This document shows, one piece after another, positions 55,554 to 64,000 of a DNA stretch of 64,000 bases (its first letter is position 1; each line of letters opens with the position of its first letter). Below the pieces are notes generated by a model that worked only from the letters and a program-made list of their open reading frames with translations, made no database searches and was not told the DNA's origin. Source of the stretch: Poa pratensis (Eukaryota > Streptophyta > Magnoliopsida > Poales > Poaceae); NCBI GenBank assembly GCA_947311845.1, contig CAMZMU010000117.1, forward strand, positions 75,195,862 to 75,259,861. The letters are read 5' to 3'. The translations under genes and the position numbers were made by a program.

Positions 55554-57932
55554 CTACTCGGTGTCAGTGAGGTCAAACTGGTCCGTGCCGGAGCGTGACA
55601 GCACGCGGCGGGCGGTCACGGAGCGGGAGACGGGCGCCGTCGAGGAGGCGGCGAGCGCGCGCTCCAGGGCGTCCACGACCTCGGTCATGGACGGCCGGTC
55701 GCAGCCGACTGGGCCCACGCAGTCGGCGGCGAGGTAGCCGACGTACGCGAGCGCCTCAGTCTCGTGCGGCGTCGGCGCCGGGAGGCGCGGGTCGAGCACG
55801 CGCGCGACGTCGTCGGCGAGGATGTGCGGCACCGTGAAGTCGACGACGTTCTTGGGCGTCACGCTCTCGGCGTACCGCTGCACCACGCGGCAGCCGGACA
55901 TGAGCTCCAGGAGCACCACGCCGAAGCTGTACACGTCGCTCTTGTCGGTCAGGTGTTGCAGCCGGTAGTACTCCGGGTCCATGTACCCCACCGTGCCCCC
56001 GGTGTAGATCGTCTTCTGCGGCTGCTGCGGGTTGTCCGCGTTGTTGTCCTCGCAGTCGCCGGCGGGCTCCAGGACGGAGGACAGCCCGAAGTCGGCGATC
56101 TTGGCCGTCCACGAGTCGTCTAGGAGGATGTTGGCCGACTTGATGTCGCGGTGGATGATGGGCGGCACAGCGTAGACGTGCATGTACTCGATGCCGCGCG
56201 CGGCGCCGAGCGCGATCGTGAGGCGCCCCCGCCACGACATCACCGGCGCCGCCATGGGGCTCCGGTCGTGGAGCTGGTCGTGTAGGGTGCCGTTGACCAT
56301 GTACTCGTACACCAGCACCCGCTCCCCGGACTGCGCACAGCAACCGAGCAGGCACACGATGTTCTTGTGGTTGGCGCGCGCCAGCGCAACCAGCTCCGAG
56401 TTGAAGGCCGTCTCGCGGTCGCGGCGCCGCGCAGGCCGCGCCGTCGAGCTCGACGACTTGGTGGCGTGGTCCTCCGCCCGCTTGATGGCCACCTCGCGCC
56501 CGTCGGGGAGAGTGCCCCGGTACACGGACCCGAAGCTTCCGGACCCAATCCGACGCTCGTCGTCGAACCCCTCCGTCGCCGCGCGCAGAGTGTCCAGCGT
56601 GAAATGCTCCACCACGCTGCCTGGCCCCTTGCTCCTGCTGGATCCAAGCCGCGGCAGCATCAGCGACTGCAGCGCGCCCAGATCATCTGTTTCGTCCTTG
56701 CGACGGCGCCGGCGGCGACACCATAGGAACAGCGCCAACTGCAATGCCACTACCAGAAGAAGGAACGCAGCCGCTGCCACGGCGACCCAAATAATGATCT
56801 TTCTCCTGTTGCTGCTGGAATTTCCTGGGGGCAGGGCCGCTGCCTTCGGGACCGCGACGTTGAGCTCGAAGGCGCAGTCCACGCAGATGCACCGGCCACC
56901 GGAGCAGAGGTTGGCGGAGCCCGGCAAGACGCCGCATTGGCACGAGGACATGAGCACGCACGGGCCTGGCAGGACGCGGTCGAAGACGAGGCGGTTGGTG
57001 GCATTGAACTCGTGGCCTCCCCAGCACACCAGGGAGTAGTTCGCCATGAGGACGCCGCAGAATGCGGCGCCCTGCGCCTGGACGTCGATGTACTGCAAGC
57101 CGGCGAGGTCGTCCGGCGGCGCGGCGACGCCATCGCCGAAGCAGCGGATGGTGCCGTTGGTGCGCAGCCCACACACGCCGATCTCGCCCAGCGCGAGCGC
57201 GGCGTACCCGGCGGTGACGTTCTCGCCGTTCAGCGCCGGCGCGCCGCTGCCCCAGCACGAGAGACCCCCGTCCGTGGAGAGCGCGCACGCGCGCTGGCCG
57301 CACGCGACGAGCACGTCGTAGCTCCCTCCTTGCGGCGCGGCGCGGACGGCCTCTATGTTCTCCGTGCCGTTGGCGAAGCACCTGATCGGCGTCGTGGGCG
57401 GGCCCGCGACGATGCCGCACACGAAGCCCTTCCCGACGGCGACGGCGACGAAGCGGAGTCCGGCGGGGATGGCTATCCCGCGCCAGCGCCAGCAATGGAG
57501 CTCGCCGCTGGAGAGCACCCCGCAGACGCGGTACTCGCTGGAGTCCAGCGCCCGGAGCGGCGGGCCGAGGTACACCCGCTTGGGCCTCCCCGGGTTCTTG
57601 GACAGGTCCCACCACCGCATGTCGACGGCGTCGGCGCGCGCGGAGGACGGACCGACGGCGCAGAGGAAGTCCTCCCCGCCTGCCAGCGCGGAGAAGGGGT
57701 GCGTGGACGGGTACGTCTCCTGCCGCTGGTGATCCCCGCCCGCCGCCGTGCAGTTCAGGTCAAGCAGCTCCGGCGACGCCGCGGACGGTAGCAGCCCGCA
57801 CACAATGGTCGTCTCGTCGGCCGTGGCCAGGGCGAACGTGTCGAGCGTGGACGCTGCGCCGGACCGAAGCATCTGCAGCAACGCCAGGAGGAAGAGGAGC
57901 CCGCGACGAGGGAGCTGAGGTGGCGACCGCAT
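55554..57932 (-). CDS. CRINKLY4-related receptor-like protein kinase (CCR3/CCR4-like)
   Basis: One exon, 792 residues from the Met at 57930-57932. An in-frame Met 34 codons upstream (58032-58034) exists, but the inner Met directly precedes a signal peptide (RSPPQLPRRGLLFLLALLQM). Ectodomain: about seven Cys/Trp/Gly-rich crinkly repeats (VCGVLSSGELHCWRW, ACALSTDGGLSCWGS, VCGLRTNGTIRCFGD, FCGVLMANYSLVCWGG), which form an RCC1-like propeller. A short Cys cluster (residues 325-353, CQCGVL...CICVDC) is a reduced TNFR-like region. Transmembrane helix about 378-403, then a poly-Arg stop. Kinase: IGSGSFGSV 462-470, Lys484, HRD 594-596, DFG 614-616, YMDPEYYRL; all catalytic residues are present (RD kinase). 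CRINKLY4 kinases act at the plasma membrane in epidermal and root cell-layer signalling. The intron-free structure and the reduced TNFR region favour CCR3/CCR4 over CR4 itself. Confidence 0.93.
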   Translation of the reverse strand: MRSPPQLPRRGLLFLLALLQMLRSGAASTLDTFALATADETTIVCGLLPSAASPELLDLNCTAAGGDHQRQETYPSTHPFSALAGGEDFLCAVGPSSARADAVDMRWWDLSKNPGRPKRVYLGPPLRALDSSEYRVCGVLSSGELHCWRWRGIAIPAGLRFVAVAVGKGFVCGIVAGPPTTPIRCFANGTENIEAVRAAPQGGSYDVLVACGQRACALSTDGGLSCWGSGAPALNGENVTAGYAALALGEIGVCGLRTNGTIRCFGDGVAAPPDDLAGLQYIDVQAQGAAFCGVLMANYSLVCWGGHEFNATNRLVFDRVLPGPCVLMSSCQCGVLPGSANLCSGGRCICVDCAFELNVAVPKAAALPPGNSSSNRRKIIIWVAVAAAAFLLLVVALQLALFLWCRRRRRRKDETDDLGALQSLMLPRLGSSRSKGPGSVVEHFTLDTLRAATEGFDDERRIGSGSFGSVYRGTLPDGREVAIKRAEDHATKSSSSTARPARRRDRETAFNSELVALARANHKNIVCLLGCCAQSGERVLVYEYMVNGTLHDQLHDRSPMAAPVMSWRGRLTIALGAARGIEYMHVYAVPPIIHRDIKSANILLDDSWTAKIADFGLSSVLEPAGDCEDNNADNPQQPQKTIYTGGTVGYMDPEYYRLQHLTDKSDVYSFGVVLLELMSGCRVVQRYAESVTPKNVVDFTVPHILADDVARVLDPRLPAPTPHETEALAYVGYLAADCVGPVGCDRPSMTEVVDALERALAASSTAPVSRSVTARRVLSRSGTDQFDLTDTE

Positions 57933-58639
57933 CGCAGCGGAGCGCGCGTGCGGAATAGGAGGAGAAGCAGAGTAGAGCCGGGTGGACATGGACATGGTAG
58001 TTGCTCTCTGTCCTGGCTTAACCTCAGCACACACCTTCTAGCTTAGCCGCCTACAACTACTAATCCTCATCGCCAATTTCGCCGCCGAAAGCTGACAACT
58101 TCGTCCCTTGCTTTGCATCATCATCAACTGGCTACTACCGGTCTAGAGTGTCTCCTGCAGACGATGGATGGTCAAGCGTGAAATGAAAGTGCAGATAAGA
58201 TTACGCTGAGCACTGCTGGTTGCTTGCTTGTAGGATGTGTCATCTTAGGAAAACTACCTACCACCATCTCGTTAGCAACAGATCGGCAACGATATTCTGA
58301 ACAGGGAGAAAGTTCATGTTGCCTTTTCATCCATGCGCATGGAGATCGATACAATTCGGGATAAATGAAAATGGCTTCTCACTTGCCACAGGATCTTTCT
58401 TCCCATTGAGAGAACACTTTGAGGGTGAGTGATGAGCGGCCACTAGGCCACGATGGATAGACATTTGCTAACGAATCCAACTGACTTTTCTTTTAACCAT
58501 ATTTTTTTTAAATGTCATGGACGGTTGTAGATAATAATTGGCTTGATTTAGGAACAGATCAAGAGCGTATGGCCCTCAAACTCTCACCACATTCAGTTCA
58601 GGTGGACGGTCAATCGGGAAGGCAGCATGGTTAAACTTA
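57933..58639. other. 5' flank of the kinase gene
   Basis: Holds the 5' UTR and promoter of the minus-strand kinase. An in-frame upstream extension of 34 codons remains open to 58034. I see no distinct TATA box that I would defend. The region 58035-58630 has no coding signal. Confidence 0.5.
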
Positions 58640-59587
58640 GGGTTAATTAGATATATGCCACTCCAATTCATGCGAAATCGAAAAATGCCACTCCAATTTG
58701 CAACTTTTGAAAAATGCCACTCCAATTCTCTCGTACGTCTCTAAATGCCACTCTACCCATTTTAGCTCCATTTTGGTAGAAAAACTAGATACATATTGTA
58801 TAATAGACCAAATTGCCCCTCGACCAACAACCCAGCAAGCTCATCTCCTACCTCCCTCTCCTTCTTCTCCTCTGTCCTCGTATGACCCCTAGCAGCGCCC
58901 CGCCGCTGCCTTCCTTACGGCGTGCCCCGCGGCTCTCCCCCGCTCCAAATCGCCGCCGCCCTCTGCAGCCTACAGTCGCCGCCCGTCCTCTCCCCCGCTT
59001 CTGCCCCAGCTCCTCTGTCCCGCACGAACCGTGGGCAGGGCGCCGCCGCTGCCCTCTCCTCCGGCGCGCCCCGTAGCCCCAGATCCTCTTCCCCATCTCC
59101 GAGCCATCTCCGAGCCACAGCGCTACTGCAGGGAGCTGGTGGAGGTTATGCAATGAGGAACGGAACATGGGGAGGGAAGAGAAGGCGACGAGCTCGGTCA
59201 GCTGGGGCAGGCAGAGCAGGCTCGAGGAGGGGCGGCGGGTGTAGGCTGCAGAGAGCGGCGGCGCTTGGGAGCGGGGGAGAGCTGCGGGGGCGCCGGAGCG
59301 AAGGGCAGCGGCGGCGGCGGCGCCTCCTTGCTGGGTTCGTCGCTGGAACTGAGGAGAAGAACAGGAGTGCACAACATGACCTGGTCTTCTGTTGTTGTTT
59401 CTAGTTAGGGGCAAAATCGTCCAAGACAAAATACATATTCAGTTTTCATACCAAAATTGAGCAGAAATTAGTAGAGTAGCATATGTAGATTTATGAGAGA
59501 GTTAGAGTGGCATTTTTCAAAAGTTGCAAATTGGAGTGGCATTTTTAGATTTCGCATTAATTGGAGTGGCATATATCTAATTAACCC
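58640..59587. mobile_element. Foldback Mutator-like element with GC-rich captured sequence
   Basis: Terminal inverted repeats start GGGTTAATTAGATATATGCC on both strands. A perfect 9-bp target duplication TTAAACTTA (58631-58639, 59588-59596) marks a MULE. The terminal repeats themselves contain ATGCCACTCCAATT repeated three times. The interior (58840-59400) is GC-rich and also inverted: GCGGCTCTCCCCCGCTCC on the left pairs with GGGAGCGGGGGAGAGCTGC on the right, and CTCTGCAGCCTACA pairs with TGTAGGCTGCAGAG. So the element is almost one large hairpin of 948 bp, with arms of about 350 bp or more. Frames in it (58813-59076 +, 58848-59429 -) are Arg/Pro/Ala-rich and not credible proteins, but the composition suggests captured 5' gene sequence. 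Confidence 0.85.
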
Positions 59588-59596
59588 TTAAACTTA

Positions 59597-61560
59597 TCCA
59601 CGAAAGGAGTAATCCTATTCAGTTTGGTCTCCATCACCTTCATTTTCCTAGGGAAATGTGTGCCAATTTCTTTGAGGTACACATGGATTTTTTTTTGCTG
59701 ATACCTACTACCTTTGTTCTAAATAAGACCATCTCTTAAATTTTAAGTATTTATTCAAATTCCTATAACTTTGATTGTTGTTATAAAAAGATTGTCAAGT
59801 TTGGTTAAATAAAAAATTACCCGATTACTCGTGAATATTCTACTCTTTTTTTACCAGTATATCTATTTTAATCATTTTTGGTTTATATTAGATCATGAAA
59901 ATACGGATACAATAGATAATCGGGTAACTAAATCCACATACGATAAAAAGAGCAAAAACAAAGTACCTGCAAAAAATTGTATGGTAACATACCTCATTGC
60001 CGCAATACTTGACCGATGCCTACGACGGAAATTGACGATCACGCCAAGCACATCCCCACTCCAGGTAGGCAGTTGTGCCAACATCTACAAACCTGGTCGG
60101 TGACCTTTCTCACAATGCCTTCGTTGAGAAGATGACAATGAGACCGAAGAACTCCGATGGATAGGAACAATAACCACCCCGTTGTTGATCTAGATGAGTG
60201 GAGACCAAAACTCACAAGTTCCTCTCCACCCCAAGACATCGGAGCGGCTGCCGGAGGTGGAAGAGAGAGATGCCTAGATCTTGTTAGAGGCGTGCTATAA
60301 TAAAAAAATGGTATTTGATGAATACATCTATTGGTTATATGTTGAACGAACAATACATCAAAAAGAAAGAGATGTTGCTAGAAAATCTAAAAAAATACAA
60401 AACATTTGGCCATTGCTTTAGTGGGGTCTTTCATATTTAATTGATCACATAAATTACCTTCTGTAGGACTGTGTCTAACCAGATCACAGCCTTTAGAACT
60501 TAATAATTGATGTGATATGTTTGGATACAACGCTACGTATAAAACTAAGTTGATACACATAACAACTAAGCTGATATATAAGTCACACTCCCTGGTCTTC
60601 ATAAATTTACTTATAAATCACACATAATGGCACCAACTTCCTCATGTAAACTTTAATTCCATGTACTATCTATAATCATGATAGTATTCCCATGAGAAGG
60701 CTAGAAAACCGAGCACACCATCTTGTATGATAGAGTTCAAATTCGTTTGGCTTAGCAGTTGCAAAGCAATACCATTAGTCAAACGAAATCAAGGATATTG
60801 AAAAGGGAAACAGCATTAGCATCCATGCCCATGGACCACTCGAGCAGAGCTGCATGCCTGATCACTCACAAACTGGCTGTTAATTAGTAGCTGGATCAGG
60901 ATGTGTAGTACTGCTACTTGTGTTGGTGACAGGTTAAAGAGAAGGTTCAGTCGGAGACTCCTCCAAGAAACGTCTTTGTTTTCTCGTTAATGACACAGTA
61001 CTGCTGAAAACGCTGGGTCGATAGCGCCATTGATACAGTGTCAAACAGCGGTGCTGGCTGCTGTTGTCGAAATCCTGCCAGCCCCGTTTATCATACTGGT
61101 TTCTCGCCGGTGAAAGGGGCTCCGATCGATCCGGCCCCAGTTTCATTGACGAGAAATAATCGAACATCAAAAGAAAATCAATGCCGCGGCTGCGTCAGAT
61201 GCTGAAGGCTAAACGGCTAGAACTCTGAACTCTGAACCTTACTTGATGTTGATTTGAGATTGCTTACCGGAGACTCTGTCTTCACATGTTGACGGAATCG
61301 CATAAAACAGTTTCCTAACTGGTCGTTCAAGGAGCATTGGTACATTGTTGATGCAAAAAAAGAGAAACTTACAAAAAGCCGGTTACCATTTGAAACAAAG
61401 GATCGAGAAGAACAGCGAAACATAGCAAAAGAATGCAACATAGGACACGGCATCAGGAGAACAGATGAACTTTCAAAGAACGCATCATTAAAAGAGAATT
61501 AGATGAGAGAGAAACAGAGGGATTATCATAAATAGCGTAACATAAATTTTTATGAGGTAA
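59597..61560. other. Non-coding region
   Basis: AT-rich with short frames only. CTACCTTTGTTCTAAATAAG near 59710 resembles one diverged Stowaway end, but I could not find the partner. No protein or RNA gene recognised. Confidence 0.45.
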
Positions 61561-61562
61561 TT

Positions 61563-61680
61563 TTTAGTGGACCAGGCTTAGCCCGGTAGCTGGGAAGGTC
61601 TGATGCGGCCTGTCCCACTCGGGTTAGAGTCTCCGCACTCGCATTACACTACAATCATCCTCAAACACACAAAAAAAAAG
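61563..61680 (+). mobile_element. Possible tRNA-derived SINE
   Basis: GGCTTAGCCCGGTAGCTGGG resembles a tRNA box A (TRGYNNARNNGG), and CTCGGGTTAGAGTCTCCGC about 35 bases further resembles box B (GGTTCGANTCC). An A-rich tail (ACACACAAAAAAAAA) follows about 55 bases later. Length about 115 bp fits a short plant SINE. Target duplications are not clear and I cannot assign a family; a chance resemblance is possible. Confidence 0.4.
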
Positions 61681-63380
61681 GTGATTCAAGGTGCCGGTTG
61701 TGTAAGTTAGGTTCATTTTCAAACCAAATTATTGGCTATTCTTTGATTATGTCAAACTATGTTGGCCTGTCCATTTTTCGTAGTTAGGAATTTGAATATA
61801 TTTTGATAGACAAATATCGACAAATGCCATTCCAGAGATTTGTATGGCCACACTTGTTATGATTATTTATAATAAAATATAAATTGTTGACCGCTCTACA
61901 TTTAAGGAAGAGTGGCCTATTATCCTTCTTCGGATTGACAAATACCCCAAAAACTTACTACAAACATGCATTTTTAACCTTCAATAAATACATCAGTTTT
62001 GCTTTGGAATAATTTTGAAAAACTAGACCGGAGGGGGAAGAGCCCGTCGGTTTTTTATTGCTACCTCCGGCCAAAAAGGGTTGTCGTGGAAACAACACAA
62101 AATAGTACAAAATTCTATATAGTAGTCACGACAATCAATACCGATCGGAGGGAGTAAGAGATTGATGCTTACGAAGCCGGGTTGGAATAATTTATAGCAT
62201 GTCTGTTGTTGAAAAAGTTTCATTTAACTCTTTACAAAGGTGCTACTTAACCAGGATTATCTGGACCGGCGTCCTAGCCAGGGGAGCACGGCTGCCCTGG
62301 CAAGTTAGGTTAGGTGGACTTTCCAATAGGCTACTACTCACCATAATGATCCAACTGTTGGGGGTGTCTGGTTCCATTTGGTCTCTATCTTGTACATGAA
62401 TATGATTGAGTCTGACCTACCTATATTTGATCGTCAGGTCAACCCTCCCGCGGGGAAGGAGAAAAAGCTAGATAAGTTGATGATAGGACGGATGGGAATG
62501 GCAGCGATCACATCATTTGTTATGCTACTGCTCTAATTGTTACTGTCCTTGACTCTGGAGTAAAATCCAAAGCTCCACTTGATGCTTCTGGCATTTCCAA
62601 AAAAATCTCATCCTATTTGGTTTGAATGAAAAAGGAAATATTGAGGGGCCTAGGACGCCTATTCTTTGTGACATGACATTTACTGATGATTTTTTCTGTA
62701 GGGTTTTAGGGTTAAGTAGCAGGTGTATTTAGTTTATCTATTATACCCAGGGTACCATTCAACAAACGGCTAGGTGAAAGATTTGAATTGTGAACATATG
62801 GAAGTTATATGGCATATCAACTCCGTTCCAGCCTAATCTTATTTAGGACTTCAACTTGGTTTTGTTATTTCGTTTCCATCTGTGTATTCCTTCTAGATTC
62901 ATTGCAGCTACCTAGATTCCCATGTGATAGTTTGCCATAATGTCCAAGACTTCACGTGGAAATCAATCAGTCCCATATTATTTTTTGAGGAAAATTAGTC
63001 CCATATTATTAGTTGCCTCAATCATAGGGAAACACCAACATTGTTCCCATTACCTACTCCAAATGGAAAAACAAAATAACATGGGAGCCAGAGCAGAATG
63101 TGGGTTGTTGACTTGTTAGTTTGAACATTTGTTCCAGACAAATCTTTGTGAGAATCAGAAAAAGTGATCACGCCATAGGTGGGGCTACTGACTAGTTGCC
63201 AAACCTGCAAGCTGGACTGAGGAGGCTGATGCATCTTACAAGCTAAAAAAGACAGCACCTGCCACTTTTTCTTTGTGAAAATTAAATTTAAAAGACATTA
63301 GCTTAAAGAGCTTAATATCATATGTATGTGACTGAAGTTTGAACTCAACTTTTTTAGCAGGTCGAGTACATCTGATTTAA
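61681..63380. other. Non-coding region
   Basis: No exon, RNA gene or complete transposon recognised. Short G-rich pieces near 62030-62060 and GATCGGAGGGAGTAA near 62144 look like fragments of diverged elements. Confidence 0.45.
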
Positions 63381-64000
63381 GAGCATCTCCACTCGAGGCG
63401 TCCAAACGGCCGCCCAAAAGCCTTTAGGGGTGTGCCGGACCAAAAACAGCTCTCACTCGCGGCACCTAAACGCGATTTTGGTCTGGCACACCCAGCCCAC
63501 GCCCTCCTCTTGGGGGGTCGTTGGGCTGCCGGACGAAACAGCGCGCGTCGCCACGTCGGCCTCCGACGCGCGGGCCACGCCTATCATTGAGACAGGAAAT
63601 ATATATCTCGTTGTCTTCTTCTCTGCTTCATTCCAGCCGATTTTCCTCGTCGCCACTATTTGGAACGCCGCCGCCTCCACACCTCCCCCTTCCCCCCGCC
63701 TCGCACCTCCTGGACGCCCCCCCCCCCCCCCCCCCCCGCTGCTCGCACTTCGCCGTGACTTGGCTTTCAGCGTTGGCGGTCGACGACTACGGCACAGGTT
63801 GCATCGGCGACTTCCGCCACCCGCCTTGCCTGCAAGGTGTTCGGCAGAATTGGTGGTACACCTGTTCTTCTCAGAATTCGTTGCCGGAGCCGGCGATATA
63901 GTGTTTGATCGGTCCCTTTCCATCTCAGATGGATAGCGACGACGAGTTGATGGCGGCGATGTTGTTGGAAGAAGAAGACGCGTTTGCCGAGGAGGAAGAT
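63381..64000 (+). mobile_element. 5' end of a PIF/Harbinger-type element (runs off the window)
   Basis: Begins GAGCATCTCCACTCG directly after TAA (63378-63380), matching the GAGCATCTCCA-type terminus and TAA target preference of grass PIF/Harbinger elements. A GC-rich subterminal region follows, then a poly-C run of about 22 C (63717-63737) and a coding start at 63929. The right end lies beyond the window, so size and target duplication cannot be tested. Confidence 0.55.
63929..64000 (+). CDS. N-terminal start of a probable Harbinger-family protein (partial)
   Basis: ATG at 63929 opens MDSDDELMAAMLLEEEDAFA, continuing acidic to the window edge (24 codons seen). Known: grass PIF/Harbinger proteins (transposase or ALP1/HARBI1-like) often start with a short acidic MDSDDE(L/M)-type segment rich in Glu before the DDE nuclease domain. 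The position 550 bp inside a GAGCATCTCC terminus supports this. No catalytic region is in view, so the element may or may not be intact. Confidence 0.45.
   Translation, partial: MDSDDELMAAMLLEEEDAFAEEED

Noticed and set aside
55111..55598. Plus-strand frames downstream of the kinase
   Set aside because: They overlap the kinase 3' region, show no domain and are overlapped by open frames on the other strand.
56182..57791. Plus-strand frames of 284-285 codons and a minus-strand frame of 310 codons
   Set aside because: Alternate-frame shadows of the GC-rich kinase exon; Arg/Ala/Pro-rich without any domain.
1..64000. CRISPR arrays, bacterial operons, tRNA or rRNA genes
   Set aside because: No array of constant repeats with unique spacers, no Shine-Dalgarno-led gene runs and no complete tRNA or rRNA sequence was seen; the window is plant nuclear DNA.

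Overview
The window is plant nuclear DNA, most likely from a large-genome grass of the wheat tribe (Triticeae). The evidence is several Stowaway MITEs with the CTCCCTCCGT terminus, CACTA elements, Gypsy elements with an antisense accessory gene, young nested LTR retrotransposons, and GC-rich exons with GT-AG introns. I see no bacterial operon, CRISPR array, rRNA or tRNA gene. Only two host-type genes are convincing: a four-exon Aux/IAA-like gene lacking domains I and II (1110-2635, +) and a single-exon CRINKLY4-related receptor kinase (55554-57932, -).

Left part (1-36000). Downstream of the Aux/IAA-like gene lies an old tandem duplication of a unit that was about 1.2 kb. Each copy carries a short inverted copy of the gene's last exon. 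Copy 1 (2663-5267) is split by a small CACTA element (3824-5172) with an array of TTGTACAA palindromes. Copy 2 is split by a LINE whose two ends are now about 28 kb apart (about 5284-33015). The LINE holds a second CACTA element (7299-10418, TSD AGG) that carries a two-exon GRF-type zinc-finger/membrane-anchor gene. It also holds a Gypsy retrotransposon (12132-32564, TSD GCGAC). The Gypsy element is itself interrupted inside its integrase by a non-autonomous LTR retrotransposon (18859-25884). After the LINE, copy 2 continues with a Mutator-like element (33933-34884, 9-bp TSD) and a small retroposon.

Middle part (36000-53000). A 5'-truncated LINE (about 36632-37697) and another LINE 3' tail precede two adjacent Helitron-like elements, 38858-48711 and 48818-52870. 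Both end in a GC hairpin plus CTAG and share identical flanking sequence on both sides. The first contains a hairpin MULE-MITE, a complete solo LTR with TSD, a Stowaway MITE and a hAT transposase fragment. The second contains a GC-rich first exon and small exon-like pieces resembling captured gene parts.

Right part (53000-64000). The receptor kinase is followed by a foldback Mutator-like element (58640-59587, 9-bp TSD), sparse non-coding DNA with a possible tRNA-derived SINE, and the 5' end of a PIF/Harbinger-type element running off the window (63381-64000).

Nearly everything besides the two host genes is mobile DNA. Its value lies in the clear order of events: target site duplications close several insertions precisely, and both LTR pairs differ by only about 1 % by eye. 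I did not find a convincing new functional system. The strongest candidates for follow-up are the paired Helitrons at one target sequence, the inverted Aux/IAA exon copies inside a tandem duplication, and the repeated polypurine-tract-like motifs in both LTR elements.
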